Assembly (NCBI GenBank): GCA_020284085.1
Contig: JACEVL010000517.1
Coordinates: forward strand, 366,001-430,000
Length of the DNA: 64,000 nt
Source: Aporrectodea caliginosa
Taxonomy: Eukaryota; Annelida; Clitellata; Crassiclitellata; Lumbricidae
Reading direction: 5' to 3'
Of this stretch, positions 30,664-42,691 are shown one piece after another (the stretch's first letter is position 1; each line of letters opens with the position of its first letter). The notes under the pieces are model-generated. The model saw only the letters and a list, made by a program, of their open reading frames with translations. It was not told the origin of the DNA and made no database searches. The translations under genes were made by a program, and so were the position numbers.

Positions 30664-31917
30664 CAATCGAGCGCCATGAGCAAAGAGTGCCTTCAGAGGC
30701 TCAACTCGACCGGTGGACTCTTTCGACCGGACGGGCGCCGCCTCCTCGGTCGGTCCATGACGACCACCTCTGGTCATCTAAAGCCCACCCAAGTCCACTC
30801 CCTTCTCAGCAACGAAGGCTCCGACGACGTGGCCACGGAGTTTCCCGACGTCTTCCGAACGCACCGGAAGCTGGATCGGAGCATCAGCGAGCCTCACCCG
30901 AACGTCCTGCTAACAAGGAGTGGCTCTCAGAGTGGTTCCACTTCTTCGAGCGGCTCGGCCTCGTCGCGGTACAAGACTGAGCTGTGCAGACCGTTCGAGG
31001 AGAACGGGTCGTGCAAGTACGGTGAGAAGTGCCAGTTCGCTCACGGTCGCCACGAACTGCGCACCGTAGCGAGGCACCCCAAGTACAAGACGGACCTGTG
31101 CAAGACGTACCACACGACCGGTCTGTGTCCGTACGGACCCCGCTGCCACTTCATCCACAACGACGAAGAACGATACCTGAACCTCATCAACCGATACCTG
31201 CTCCAACAGCAGATGGCTGACTCGATGATCGAGAAGGCCCAGCTGGCCCAGAAGCAGCAGCAGATCATGGCCGCCCTGGCCTCGCAGAAGGCCCTCCAGC
31301 AAGGGACGTCGTCGATGTCCTCCCGAAAGCTCTCCCTCCGGCAGACCTCGTCCGACCCGACGGCAGACCACACCCGGCTCCCTTTCCCCTTCGTCAATGT
31401 TGACCCCCTCAGTTCGTCTCTATCCGACTCGTCCAGCCTTAGCGACAGTCCCACTCCCAGCCCGACGTCGTCCATGTTCAGCGATGACCACCAGGGAGCC
31501 CTTGCCTTGACCTCTCTTCCGTCCAGCGTCTCCAGTGCCTTCCCACCGTCCCAGTTCGGCCTCCAGTCTGAGGCGTCGAAGCGCTTCCAGATGCCCTACA
31601 GCCTCCTCCACCAACAGCCACAGCAGGCGTCTGACCAGACGGCCACCTCTTCCTGCCTACTCCTCCTTGCTCAGTTACACGCCTCTTCGCTTAGCCAGCA
31701 GGAGATCCTTGCTGTACTCGAGTACTTGGTCCAGAAGGGCTCCTCTCCCCCGTCCTCCGCAGCTGCCACAGCCACATCCTCCTCCTTCTCCTCCTTCAAC
31801 TTCCCCAACTCCCCGGGGCTGTCACCATACTCCACCAGCACCAGCTTCACCCCAGACTTTTCCTCCTCACGCGACTCCCAATGCTTCTCCTACCAGTTCC
31901 CCACCGTCGAGCTTTGA
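30664..31917 (+). CDS. Tristetraprolin-family CCCH zinc-finger protein, coding exon 2
   Basis: Residues 28-444 of an mRNA-decay factor that binds AU-rich elements in 3' UTRs and recruits deadenylases. Two tandem CCCH fingers define the family: lead-in RYKTEL, Cys135-X8-Cys144-X5-Cys150-X3-His154, then lead-in KYKTDL, Cys173-X8-Cys182-X5-Cys188-X3-His192. Spacing and the [17 protein letters not shown] and [12 protein letters not shown] blocks are those of ZFP36/ZFP36L1/L2. Before the fingers RSISEP (about residue 100) resembles the kinase/14-3-3 site of the vertebrate proteins. After them come a Gln/Ala-rich helix, Ser/Pro-rich low complexity and a tail ending FPTVEL; the NOT1-binding tail motif I would expect is not obvious. 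The acceptor is at 30663; the TGA is at 31915-31917. The coding part is much more GC-rich than its surroundings. The orthology group within the family cannot be fixed. Confidence 0.97.
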   Translation, partial: QSSAMSKECLQRLNSTGGLFRPDGRRLLGRSMTTTSGHLKPTQVHSLLSNEGSDDVATEFPDVFRTHRKLDRSISEPHPNVLLTRSGSQSGSTSSSGSASSRYKTELCRPFEENGSCKYGEKCQFAHGRHELRTVARHPKYKTDLCKTYHTTGLCPYGPRCHFIHNDEERYLNLINRYLLQQQMADSMIEKAQLAQKQQQIMAALASQKALQQGTSSMSSRKLSLRQTSSDPTADHTRLPFPFVNVDPLSSSLSDSSSLSDSPTPSPTSSMFSDDHQGALALTSLPSSVSSAFPPSQFGLQSEASKRFQMPYSLLHQQPQQASDQTATSSCLLLLAQLHASSLSQQEILAVLEYLVQKGSSPPSSAAATATSSSFSSFNFPNSPGLSPYSTSTSFTPDFSSSRDSQCFSYQFPTVEL

Positions 31918-34091
31918 ACACCCGCTCCACCACGAGCCTCCACAGGCCGACTGTGCTACCCGCGGGTCCCCTGGGTCTCGGGTTCGACGCCCGTCAAAGA
32001 CGCCGCTTCTTTGCTCTGACCAAAGGCGAAAAACGCAGGTAACCGCTACTTGCCCATCCGAACCACGGTGAACACGCACTATTTACAGCCATTTAACAAC
32101 TAAATTATATTACGACCTGTAGTGCGCACGCTCATATGCAACTAGTAATTATTTACGTGTTTTATGAGTAGACCCCTACAATTGTTGGTAAATTTTTGAG
32201 TAAATATTAACAGAAATCCGTGATATGTAAGGTCGGTGCACTCCTGGGTATTCACCCGACGCGGTAAATTAGCAGAATACAGAAATGGTCTATTTGCTTC
32301 TCATCACATTGGGGAAAATTAACATCTTTCTCGAATTTGGCAATTTGGTGTTTAGTTTCTAGATGATGACAGCGTTTCCGGAGGATATTAAAGCTCCTTT
32401 GTTGGGTATTAACTATATATTCTGACTCTGGAATACTGTATATCGTTTGTATCATTTCACTGAGAACAAATTGTTCTTACAAATTCCAAGTCTCCATTCT
32501 TAATTGCTTGCAACAAAACATTTTGTAAGCGGGAGTGTGCAAAAAGAGCGAAATAGTGGTCAACACGATTGTCGAAAAAGGTGACCACCTTCTGTAACTA
32601 GGATTTCTGTGTCGCTATTTATTACCATTTGCGTAAGATGTATATGTAGCTGACGATTTGTATCTCTAACGTTTTACTGTTCAAGCTTCTATATAAATAT
32701 ATATATCTATATATTACTAGGTGACTATAATACTACTTCCTTGCTTACTTGTTAACTTAAATAACTCTTACTGCACAACGTTTTTTTCGATGTTCAGACG
32801 TCATTTTGACCTGATTGTTCTCTTTGAATTGTCAACCTGGCCGAAAACCAGGCGTGCTTAATGCTTATCGATGAGAGAATCATGGCAGAAAGATTAGTAG
32901 CAGGATGATGGGTTAAAAGCAATTGACTTTGAAGTGTGAATTTCAACCCAATGTGGCCTGGATTGGTTAACCACAGCGACGCTAGGTCAGACGTTGGGAA
33001 ACACCGCGCGTTTACAGTTTGGCTGACGTTATAATATTGTTAACGGCTTTGCAATAATTCGGCATTGTTTTTGAAAGGAATGTCCGTAGAAGTACTGTAC
33101 ATATCACCCGACCGTTTTGATTTATTTAGAAACCCCAGAGATACCATTCTAAATAAGATACCATTTAAAATAGTCTGCTGCATGCAGTGAACTTTGTTCT
33201 GTATTCACAGAGAACCGGTTTGCGGCCATGGTGTTCGTATTATTTACACGCAATGATTTAAAATGTAAAGCCTGCGATGCAAGTATAATGACGGCTCGGC
33301 TGAAGCTTTTATTTAAACTATTCACCAGACACTTTTAGACTCTAAATCTAGAATGCAAATCGAACATACGAGTCTGGATCTATTTATTCGGATATATATG
33401 TGTGTGTTACAAGTTTATTACAATTTACATGTACGTAATATGTGTATGTGTGCTGTTCATTGGCACGAGAATCACGATTATCTTCTTATGCAAACATGTA
33501 ATAATTTGTTCGTTATTGACTGGACTTATTCTAATATATTTAAATTATTTCCGTGTGATGTTATATTATTGGCAATTATCTATTGTACTTCTGTAATAGT
33601 GTTAGAGCTGTATCTTCATTCTTCAAGCAGATTATATTCTCGTTATTAACCTATTGTATTATCACTATTATTGTTAATCATCATTAATAGAATAATAATA
33701 TTACTATTATTACTTTTATTTTTTAAGGAAAGATATTAATCTGTTATAGTATTACTACTTTCATGACTTATTAATAATAATTATTATTGATATAATAATA
33801 CTTAATAATGATATTAATAATAATATTGTGAATTGTGATTATTATTATGGGAAAACGAATGTGTTCAAAAGTTAGATATGTATTGTTTTAATTTGTAAAG
33901 AGACCACTTGCAGTGTGTCCTAATACTTCTTCGTCTTCCATCGTCTGTTTTATCATGTCATAAGTTCATAACACCGTCTGGCATTACATAAACTTGTAGT
34001 CCATCATTTCAGACTTGCGTACATCTGTTACATGCAGTATGCAGTTTGGCCATAAACGTTACACTGACCCTGTCAACTTCTACCCAATAAA
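31918..34091 (+). promoter_or_regulatory. AU-rich 3' UTR of the ZFP36 gene
   Basis: After a GC-rich first 150 bp the region turns AT-rich and carries many ATTTA pentamers (for example near 32082, 32147, 32612, 33120-33125, 33236, 33309, 33379 and 33538). AU-rich elements are the binding sites of ZFP36 proteins, and mammalian tristetraprolin limits its own mRNA this way, so self-control is plausible. No other gene is seen here. Confidence 0.5.
34086..34091 (+). terminator. Poly(A) signal candidate of the ZFP36 gene
   Basis: AATAAA in ACCCAATAAATTTCGTG, followed by TGATATTGTT. Earlier weaker signals may be used; the 2.2-kb length implied is typical for the family. Confidence 0.4.
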
Positions 34092-36721
34092 TTTCGTGTA
34101 TGATATTGTTACAACAGTTCGCTTATATACTGTTCTGTGCCCACCTCTGTTATCGTATCAAAGGTTCCAGAATTCTTAGCGTTTCATTTAAGATGTTGTT
34201 AGCGCTTAGGCGAATATAATCGGACGTATGTTGCGTTCCCAGTTTGTTATCTACGCAGCGTAGAGTAGTGATGTTTATCAGGTAGTGTGGCTTGTGTTGA
34301 ATTGGCCAGTTGCGAACGATAATACAAAAACCAAACCTGACAAACACATCGATGAGTTCAGAGTGCAAGGCACATGCGCACTCGAAGCCAACCGACATTC
34401 TCGCTGGCACGTGCATATTAGCATACAATTGCGGCAATTGTCTTGGGCAGGTGGGTGTCTGTCTGTCTGTCCCGCTCGAGTTTTGGAATAATATAGGCAA
34501 ACAGCAGTTGTGTGAACAATTAGTGTAGTCAGATAAACCGGTGGTGCCCAGAAATTGCGAACTGTTCAAAGGTTTAATGCTCCTCAGTAATGTCGATGCT
34601 ACGACGACGTTATTGGTTATTTAAGCTAATTATTGGTGTTTTAAGATTTCTACATCATGCTGCGATGTCATTTTTTGACATTTTTTATTATTTAAAACAA
34701 TATTTAAGGCTTTTAGCATTTCCGTTCCCGTTATTCCTAGTTTTATCTTCTGGCCACGAACCTCGGACATTTTCTGTGACATCATGTTCGCTTGATTGCA
34801 ATTCAAAGTTCAGATGACTTATATTTTGTCGTCACGTTTTGATCTGTAACTAAAACTGCTTGCTACGGAAAACTGTAATTTAAATTGTTATTTAAAATTG
34901 AAACTTAAAACTTATTGGATGAATATGAATGACGAGGAGTCAAAAATGTCACATCTGTTTTCTGTTGTAAGCTGCACTGCCTATCCATCGCTATTAGGGC
35001 CTACCCTGGAGTAATCTTTCTTCAACTATTCCTCTCTTCACCTGTATCCATTCTCTTTAACATGCTGGCCAACAAACCTTCCAGCAGTCACTCAACTGAT
35101 ATCGTATTTATAACACTCAAACTGTGACGTCACTTCCTCTGCAATACTGTACTAAATACAATGAGCTAGGCTAATTTCATGTTTAGACGAACAGTAGGTT
35201 GCCAATAACACCAAACAATATTTTACCTTTTGCTATGGGACACACAGTTTTACTGTACAGTCGGCATTTCTTCATTCCCTGTACATGTAATGACTCTTTA
35301 TTCACTACGTGTAATAAATCTTAATTCCCTGTATATGTAAAGACTCTTTATTCACTACGTGTAATAAATCTTAAATCCCTGCACGTGTAATGAAGTGGTA
35401 ACCTCGTAAAAAACCAGAGCGGAAGTGACGTCACCCCTCCGCATTTGTAAACAAGCTGATCTTGACAATCATCTTCACAATGACTTACAAAGGCATTACT
35501 GCGCCGCTACTAAATTAACTAAGCCATTGCTATTTATTTCAGTTGAGCAGGTGATCGTTGCATAGTTCGAATATATTAAGTTTATGTAAAATGTTGACCG
35601 CTTTTCGCTTATTGCAATAGACGTTTTTTATTAAAGAGATTTTCCGGGTAACCTGGTCTGACCTTGCCGACTTCATTAGCAATTGCCACCGTGGATGGGA
35701 GGGGGGGATTCTGTTTGCAAAAGGTCCGGGAGCGACTCACTGGCTAAAATAGGAAGAACACTTTTGATTGGGCCGAGAGTGGATTTCGGAGACGCAGGCG
35801 AGAGTCGTAAAAATTCGTCGCGTGGGTCTGGTCTCGTAGCTGCCATAGGCCCGTGTGTTTATTTTAGACGTAACTGCCTGCAAGCCGGGCCGTTACGGCA
35901 CAGCGCGTGACGCTTAAGCTAGACCCGCTGGGCGCGGCCAGTTTTTATGGCTCCTACGAACGTCTCCGGTATGACTACCCTGCTACTCGGAAATATTCCG
36001 TCGCAGGCATGCAAATAAACTCCCTATTGGAACATGTTAGGCAGAAACGGTATCGTGTACGAAACCAATGAATTATCAATAGTCTGAATTAAGGGACCAT
36101 ATTCCACAGCGCAATAAAACCAACTAATTATCAGTGACCTGAAATTCGAAGATCTGAACAGTTTATTTTATTTTTAGCAACCACTGCCATTAAAGCTTAT
36201 TTATAATACTGTGGTATTTGCTCAATGAATGATAAGTTCTACCAAGTTCTACGATACTTTCTTACCATCGTTCTCGGTTTTTAAAGACACCTTTGGATTC
36301 AAATTTACTGATGTAATTTTTCCGCCATCTTATATCAGACTGCAATAACAAAATGTGTTACTAAATTCTGTTTGCAACCTACTTAAAAGTTGTACATGAA
36401 CGACGATTATAAGTATTTACAAAAGAAAATTGGTTTTGTTACTGCTTATAGAATTACGAATTTTATAATTAATATTAGTACCATGTTGTTGATGACGATG
36501 ACGATGGTGATAATGATGATGACGAATTGAGTTGAACAACAAAAACCCGTGGGCGAGAAATGCCCATTGTGTAAGGCTGTAAGCCCGTAAGGCTACATAT
36601 TTTGTTAGGAGAGTCAGTTAAGCAAACAAACCTTTGTAAATCGTAAATCCCTCTTTTACCAAAGTTCAGTACAACCCGTAACAAAATCCATACATCTCTA
36701 TCACTGCCAATCAAACCGAAC
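34092..36721. other. Unassigned intergenic region
   Basis: Unique-looking sequence with no supported gene. A 139-codon minus frame (34150-34569) and a 75-codon plus frame (34590-34817) lack any recognisable domain. It contains a 50-bp tandem repeat at 35272-35392. Confidence 0.45.
35272..35392. repeat. 50-bp tandem repeat, about 2.4 copies
   Basis: The unit contains GTACATGTAATGACTCTTTA and TTCACTACGTGTAATAAATC and repeats with a 50-bp period (35281, 35331, then a partial at 35381) with only a few changes. Confidence 0.9.
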
Positions 36722-36885
36722 ATCTCTGTCTGTCTGTCTGTCTCTCTCTCTCTGTCTGTCTGTCTCTCTGTGTCTGTCTCTCTGTCTCTCTCTGGGTCTC
36801 TCTGTCTCTTTCTCTCTGAGTCTCTGTCTGTCTCTGTCTGTCAGTCTGTCTGTGTCTGTTTGTCTATCTGTCTGTCTCGTGTTCA
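36722..36885. repeat. (CTGT)n/(CTCT)n microsatellite
   Basis: Interrupted tetranucleotide pyrimidine repeat, about 160 bp. Confidence 0.93.
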
Positions 36886-37679
36886 TTTTCCACTGTGTAC
36901 CTTCCAGTATGTGTGGGTAACCATGCGTACTGGGCGTGAATAAGACTATATAAACCGCTGAAAGCATATTGTGACGTGACATGCTTGCTTTCTTGTCACG
37001 AAATTGACATATTATTAAAATGTCCATACAGATACTATAGCAGCCCACATTGCATACATGTACATAAGCCGTTAACCGTCTGCGCACTCAAGTGCAAAAA
37101 CGCGCATTAATTTCAAATACTGAATACGACGTCGTCTTACATGAAAAGAGTTCTTGCAAAACAAGTTGTAAAGGGCTGCGTTGAAAGATACCTATGCGGT
37201 CAATAAATACATGCATAGCCTACGACACAATGCTAACCTCACGTGCACAATTATAGATATATACATATATACATACGTTTACATATATGTACATGTGTAC
37301 TTATATATTTTATGTATAGGATTTTGTATTGGCTGAATTTTATAGTTTTATAGATATGGCTAATCTGCTTGAAGCCGGAGGTTGTTTTGATCAGCAGAGC
37401 AATCTTCACATCCGCTGCAGTAATTAGGTTGCAGTCAAGATACGTGGTTAAGTTTCGAAGCGGTCACTTGAATTGTGTGCATGCAGCAAGTAGATATCTC
37501 GTAAAATTGATTGCGGGAAAGTGGGGTGGTGTGATTTTGAAATGAAGGGCCCTGTGAAGTTGTGTGTTTGCCCGTCATAAGTGCCTTTGGGATTCAGTTC
37601 TTGGATAGGCTATACCTTAAAATGTTAGTCATTTCGGTGCATCCTCCGAGCCTACGAAAGATATTGCTCGCTTTTTCGA
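36886..37679. other. Unassigned spacer
   Basis: No gene or repeat recognised apart from a short TATA/ATAC-rich patch at 37255-37310. Confidence 0.4.
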
Positions 37680-38075
37680 GTGAATTACTGAATGAAATGG
37701 TTGAATGATTACTGAATGGCTAAGAGTTTGAATGAATGATTAGATGAATGGTTGAATACATGGTCGACATGAATTGTCAATAATTGAAAGTAGGTTGAAT
37801 GAATGTTTGAATAAATGGCTGACTGAATGTTTTAATGAAAGGCTGAATAAATTACTAAGTGATTGATTGATTGAACAAATACAAGTAGTTATAAGCATAT
37901 CCTGAATGAATGTTTGAGAGACTGACTGAATTATGGATTGAATTGAATGCTCGATAAAATGGTTAAAAATTGCTTGATTAAGTGATTGTAAAATCTGCTT
38001 TAATGCAGCCACAGTTGGACTTTTTCATGATCGAGTGAAAAATCCAATAACTGATTAAAGATTGATCAACCGAAT
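37680..38075. repeat. Degenerate (GAAT)n/(GATT)n region
   Basis: About 400 bp rich in TGAATGAATG and GATTGATTGA motifs, much mutated, so an old microsatellite or retroposon tail. Confidence 0.7.
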
Positions 38076-38206
38076 AAATTATCTTCGACCACACGGGAAC
38101 ACGCGTATGCCCAGTCCTTTTTGCCTCCATAGATACCTGTAAAGAATTGTTGAATTTATGCCCAGGGCAGTCTTAATGGGTAACCTGGTGAACTGTCATA
38201 TATAAG

Positions 38207-38313
38207 CCTGTGCATGTCTGTCTGTCTGTCTGTCAAACGTATACAGACAAACTGTCTGCCTGTTTGTCTCCTGTGTCTCAGTGTAGATATATAATAGTAC
38301 ATATATAGACTTT

Positions 38314-38372
<59 letters not shown>
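38207..38372. repeat. (TGTC)n, (CA)n and (TA)n microsatellites
   Basis: TCTG units at 38216-38234; CA units at 38313-38335 pass directly into TA units to 38371. Confidence 0.93.
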
Positions 38373-38373
<1 letters not shown>

Positions 38374-38515
38374 GTCCTATATGTATGAATTTGTTGGCCT
38401 AACATTAGCTTTGAAAGTGTGCTCTGCTATGTAAGCAAGCTGCATTTCAAGTGTAGAGCCTACCACTGAGACATGATCCCTTGTCTGTCTCTTCAGACCC
38501 TCCTGCCCTCCGCAT

Positions 38516-38551
<36 letters not shown>

Positions 38552-38665
38552 CTTCAGCAAACATACAGATACAGAGGCAAAGAGACAGACAGGGATAGAG
38601 ACAGACAGTGATACATGCATACACACACATATATATATATATATACATATACATACATGCATATA
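38516..38665. repeat. (CA)n and (TA)n microsatellites
   Basis: CA units at 38517-38549, an ACAG-rich interval, then CA and TA units at 38622-38645 and ATAC units to 38665. Confidence 0.93.
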
Positions 38666-38759
38666 CGCGTATTCATACAGACACTCGTATATCAGGATTC
38701 AAATTAAACGGACGGATTGTGAATGACCTGATGACGACAGTGACCTCCTATTACGATAA

Positions 38760-39309
38760 AGATAGACGAAGCCAGTAGAAGATTCGGCCTACAAAATATC
38801 GCAGATAAGACTAAGACAATGGTTATTGAAAAAAAACCAGACACCGATAACTATCGGCATCCAAGGGGGCGCTATAGAACAATTCGAATAATTCGTCTAT
38901 CACTCTATCTACATGTATAGAAGAGTTAATGACCGCACATGGCAACTGCGCAATAGACACTGGGTAATCAGCCGCACCTAAGACGGGAATACATGTACTT
39001 GAGACGATGATACAACCCATTTTGTGACACGAATCGGAATGTTGGACAATGCGAAAGCAAGATGAGAAAGAATTCTCAGAGCAGAAATAAATTGGCTGCT
39101 GAAATTTGAGGAATTTGAACAATACAGAAAATAGGAAACGATGACGTAAGACAATCATTAGGTATCCAAACAACACTGCTATAGACAAAGTCGTTCAACA
39201 AAGACTCCGGTGGTTTGGACATGTAGAGAGAGAATGCCAGTTGGCCGAATTCCACGCAATGCACTACATGCAAGATTCGAAGTTAAAAGAAATAAAGGCA
39301 GACCAAGAC
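38760..39309 (+). mobile_element. Non-LTR retrotransposon 3' part, copy A, left half
   Basis: Broken plus-strand frames give KTKTMVIEKKPDTDN near 38808 and VVQQRLRWFGHVERE near 39190-39235, hallmarks of the C-terminal part of a LINE polyprotein (an RT end, then RLRWFGHV, then GRPR). It aligns with the minus-strand copy at 44461-45000 over about 250 bp. The copy is interrupted after GGCAGACCAAGAC by an 806-bp insertion and resumes at 40116. Confidence 0.8.
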
Positions 39310-39527
39310 GGTGAACGGACAAAATCACCCACCCCCCGGACAAAAAATTCCCCTGGACATGATCCCCCCAAGCTAGGACATAATCTCCCCAGGCTAGGAT
39401 ATAATCATATAATATTTTTTTATTTCACTGGGAAAGTCTATTACATGTATACTAGTCTGCACAAATTTGTCCAAAATTGTTACAAGCATGCACGGCAAAA
39501 TAACAATTATTATTATAGTTATTATTT

Positions 39528-39668
39528 TCATCAATCCAGCTGCTACTTTCAAAAAAAATTATTTTACTCCATCCAGCTTCTATTTAAGCAAGAATTATTT
39601 TCATCAATCCAAGTTCTATTTAAGCAAGAATTATTTTCATCAATCCAACTTCTGTTAAGCAAGAATTA
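39528..39668. repeat. 36-bp tandem repeat, about 4 units
   Basis: The unit contains TCATCAATCCAAGTTCTATT and TAAGCAAGAATTATTT. It lies in the AT-rich centre of the foldback-like element. Confidence 0.9.
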
Positions 39669-39903
39669 CAATTGGCGAATAATTTAGAACGGTATAGCGA
39701 TAAATAAACGGACCATTGGTTCACTTTAAATTTAATTTTAGAAGTGAACGACATAAACAAGAATTCAGCTAAGACCTAAACAACATTAGGCCTAAAAGAC
39801 GATAACAAGTTTTAAGTGTATACCTTAATGACATTAACAACCTGACACAACAAACAAAAACTGGGCAATTTAGGTTTATAATTAAATGCAGAAGTAGGCT
39901 AAT

Positions 39904-40110
39904 TGCACAGAGGGGATTATGTCCGGGGATTATGTCATACGCAAAATGGGGGCGGGGATTTTGTCCGGGGATTATGTCCTACGCAAAATGGGGGCGGGGA
40001 TTTTGTCCGGGGATTATGTCCTACGCAAAATGGGGGCGGGGGATTTTGTCCGGGGATTATGTCCTACGAAAAAAGGGAGCGGGAGATTTTGTCCGGGGGA
40101 TTATGTCCTA
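39904..40110. repeat. 42-bp minisatellite, about 4-5 units
   Basis: Units contain CGCAAAATGGGGGCGGGGAT and TTTGTCCGGGGATTATGTCC and repeat at 42 bp with few changes; the last unit is diverged. It forms the right arm of the foldback-like element. Confidence 0.92.
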
Positions 40111-40115
40111 CACTG

Positions 40116-40292
40116 GACCAAAACTACGCTGGGTAGGCAATATAATGATGACATAGCATCACTTGGACAACACTAAGGGGCTTGACAAATGACCGAGGAC
40201 AATGGCGGTCATTTTATTCGTATCCATCTCCGCCAAAACACTGGCGTCAGGAACTGATTATGATGACGACGACGACGACGACGACGATGATG
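40116..40292 (+). mobile_element. Non-LTR retrotransposon copy A, right half with (GAC)n tail
   Basis: Resumes the LINE with TACGCTGGGTAGGCAATATA and ATGACATAGCATCACTTGG, then TTGACAAATGACCGAGGACA and CTGGCGTCAGGAACTGATTA, ending in ATG/GAC trinucleotide units. The same 3' end occurs at 45750-45886, at 47700-47862 and inverted at 44461 and 48405. Confidence 0.8.
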
Positions 40293-41353
40293 ATCACAAA
40301 TATATATATGTGTGTGTATATATATAATATGTGTCATGTGTGTGTATATATATACATACATTTACATAAAAACAAACGTATGCTCATGTATGCATATTTA
40401 CGTACATACAGAAAACACACACACGTGCGCACAGGGATCCGTATAAAGGCAGAGACAGATTCACGTACAAACAGTGATAAAGACACAGACCGACACAGAT
40501 GTAGACACAGCCGAATACAAAGACACATACTGATGCAGTTGAAGCCAGCGACAGATAGGCAGATAGAGACATACTGTCACTGACATATACAGGGATACAC
40601 AGAGACAGTTCCAGACACACTGGCACTGACATACAGGCAGGGACACAAGTACATGTAGACAGTCACAGACAAACTGGCACTGACATAGACAGGGACATAC
40701 AGAATCAGAAAGAGACAGATTTAGACACGGGCACCTGCCTGCCTGCAGAGAGGAGAGCCACTCGCATGCAATATACATTAAATGCATATGCGCTGCTCAG
40801 GTGGACGGATCTCTCTGGTCGAGAGCTTTTAATCGCCGAGAATTATATTGGCCGATAGAGGGAGCGTAGAGTGGTTGAATCACTGACTAACTTACGACCT
40901 CATCTACCGTATTATACGTGCATAATACGACCCCTAATAGATACACCTGAGGAACGCTTGACGGACCAACGTACATTTATGCAAACACCTACAGCCTACA
41001 GGTGTGGGCAGGTATATAGGTATTCGTATTAGGTAAGTAGGGAGATCGAGGCAGGTAGCCAGGTGTATGCGTACGCAAATCGACGGGCACGCATAGGTAA
41101 AGTGGGTACTTAAGTAGGCATAAATGTGGGCTTAAGCAGCAAGGTCAACAGGGTTAGAACGAAGAAGGCCTAGTTTTACGTGCTTATATAACCCTGTTAT
41201 TGCTATCTAGGTTAATAATATAGTCTGTTGACTTTTATATGGCTGTTATCGGAATCCGTGAGGCATCAATAGGTGGGCGTCTCAGATGAAATAGTAGCCA
41301 AACATCCGCGAATGCGCTGAGGAAGTCATCGAACAGGGTCAGAGGAACCAGAG
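40293..41353. other. Degenerate TA/CA/ACAG-rich sequence, then spacer
   Basis: TGTGTATATATA runs (40300-40370) and loose GACA/ACAG-rich sequence to about 40735, then unique sequence with no recognised feature. Confidence 0.5.
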
Positions 41354-41480
41354 GCCTAATCTAATCTAATCTAATCTAATCTAATCTAATCTAATCTAAT
41401 CTAATCTAATGAATTTTATAGCACCGTTATCAGAATGTACAGTCAATGAACTAAAAAAATGCGCCGGAGAATCCAGGTTG
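41354..41480 (-). repeat. Retroposon tail with (ATTAG)n pentanucleotide end
   Basis: On the minus strand GATAACGGTGCTATAAAATT is followed by about 11 copies of ATTAG (plus strand TAATC/CTAAT, 41357-41410). It is the same GCTATA-type tail as the other retroposons, here with a 5-bp repeat. Confidence 0.7.
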
Positions 41481-41499
41481 AAATCAGACCAGTCAGAGA

Positions 41500-41855
41500 A
41501 ATCCATTCGATCAATCGATTGAGCAATCAATCAATCAATCAATAAATTGATCGATCAATCGATCAATATATCTATCGATAGATCAATCGATCGATCGATC
41601 AAGAGATCAAGAGATCAAGAGATCAATCAGTCAAGCGAGCGATCAATCGATCAAGCGATCATTCCTTCATTCATTCGTTCATTCAATCAATCAATCGATC
41701 AACCGAACAGTCATTTATTTATTCATCCAGTCAGTCAGTCAGTTCGTCAGTCAATCCTTCAACTAATCAAGCAATCAGTCGATCGACCAATGAATAAATC
41801 ATTAATTCATTCATCCAATCAAGAAATCAATCAATCACACAAGCAATCAATCATT
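41500..41855. repeat. Degenerate (AATC)n microsatellite
   Basis: About 350 bp of interrupted ATCAATCA, GATCGATC and ATTCATTC units. Confidence 0.85.
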
Positions 41856-41924
41856 GTTGATTCTTTTACTGATCCCAGATCGATGTACATACAAATACAT
41901 TGGTGATTCTCAACTATCTATTGT

Positions 41925-42060
41925 GATATTGAGACTTCTATAGCGCCATTCTCTAAACAGATTAACTATGTAACATCGTCAGTTGCCAAATAAGCAGAAG
42001 CTCAGATGCCCTGAAAAGGTGCAAAATAGATTTGCATCGTAAACACTGGGCATTGATAAA
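41925..42060 (-). repeat. Retroposon tail remnant
   Basis: Plus-strand ACTTCTATAGCGCCATTCTC at 41932-41951 is the inverted GCGCTATA tail again; the body to 42050 is degraded. Confidence 0.45.
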
Positions 42061-42263
42061 CAATTCAGTGCTGTAAATTCGATTGGTTTGAGTTATTGTT
42101 CCTCCAATAGCGTCATGAGAAAGACCACTCGTGTAACACAAACTTAAATAAACAATCCTTGGCGCCTATAATACGTGCGTGTGTGAACGTTTTTACTAGA
42201 AGAGCACGTTCAATTTCAGTGCTTTTCGCTTAAACAGACGGTTAACATTGTGCTGAAGGCCTC

Positions 42264-42312
42264 ACACATAGTCTATAATATATATATATATATATATATT
42301 ATAGACTATGCC
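42264..42312. repeat. AT-rich perfect palindrome
   Basis: CATAGTCTATAATATATAT on the left and the inverse ATATATTATAGACTATG on the right enclose a TA run, so the 47-bp whole is self-complementary and could extrude a cruciform. Confidence 0.85.
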
Positions 42313-42579
42313 TATATATATATTTATATTCACATCACGACGTTTATATGATATAATGATCTGCGATTATGCAGAATCACCAAATATAGTTGGTGTGACT
42401 GTCTAGACATTGTGAGCTTCTGCAAAAGGCCGCGGCTGCAAACGGCGAGATAAAGGCTTTGGAAATCCAGTGCAAACAGACATGGCTCCAATCGCCAATG
42501 GTCAGATAAGTAGGCCTGCATACACTAAAGATAGGCCTCTATCTACCTCTGCCCATCTATTGTGTCAGGCCTACATAAT

Positions 42580-42619
<40 letters not shown>

Positions 42620-42691
42620 TTTGCTGTCATGAATCTGTATATTAAAAATTGCATAAATGTTGCGTGTGTATATATACGCAATATACGTGTA
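42313..42691. other. Spacer with a (TA)n microsatellite
   Basis: TA units at 42587-42616; otherwise unique sequence without recognised features. Confidence 0.5.

Larger units (their letters stand above)
39301..40124. mobile_element. 806-bp foldback-like element inserted in a LINE
   Basis: The insert 39310-40115 splits the LINE exactly, with GACCAAGAC on the left (39301-39309) and GACCAAAAC on the right (40116-40124) as a 9-bp duplication with one change. The left arm carries GGACAAAATC/GGACATAATC-type blocks and the right arm their inverse, arranged as tandem 42-bp units at about 39904-40105 (GGGGATTATGTCCTACGCAA with AATGGGGGC). The middle has its own 36-bp tandem repeat (39528-39668). Because 42 and 36 are multiples of three, frames remain open, but no protein is implied. 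Confidence 0.75.

Noticed and set aside
30910..32079. Alternative-frame and antisense frames over ZFP36 exon 2 (for example 31535-32071 plus, 31041-31475 minus)
   Set aside because: They arise from GC-rich coding sequence in the true frame, which carries the zinc fingers.
34150..34569. 139-codon minus-strand frame downstream of ZFP36
   Set aside because: No recognisable motif, repeat or splice context; compatible with chance in a moderately AT-rich region.
39903..40176. Regular 42-bp repeats that superficially resemble a CRISPR array or a repeat protein
   Set aside because: The units are contiguous without unique spacers, the genome is animal, and frames are open only because 42 is a multiple of three; it is a minisatellite arm of a mobile element.
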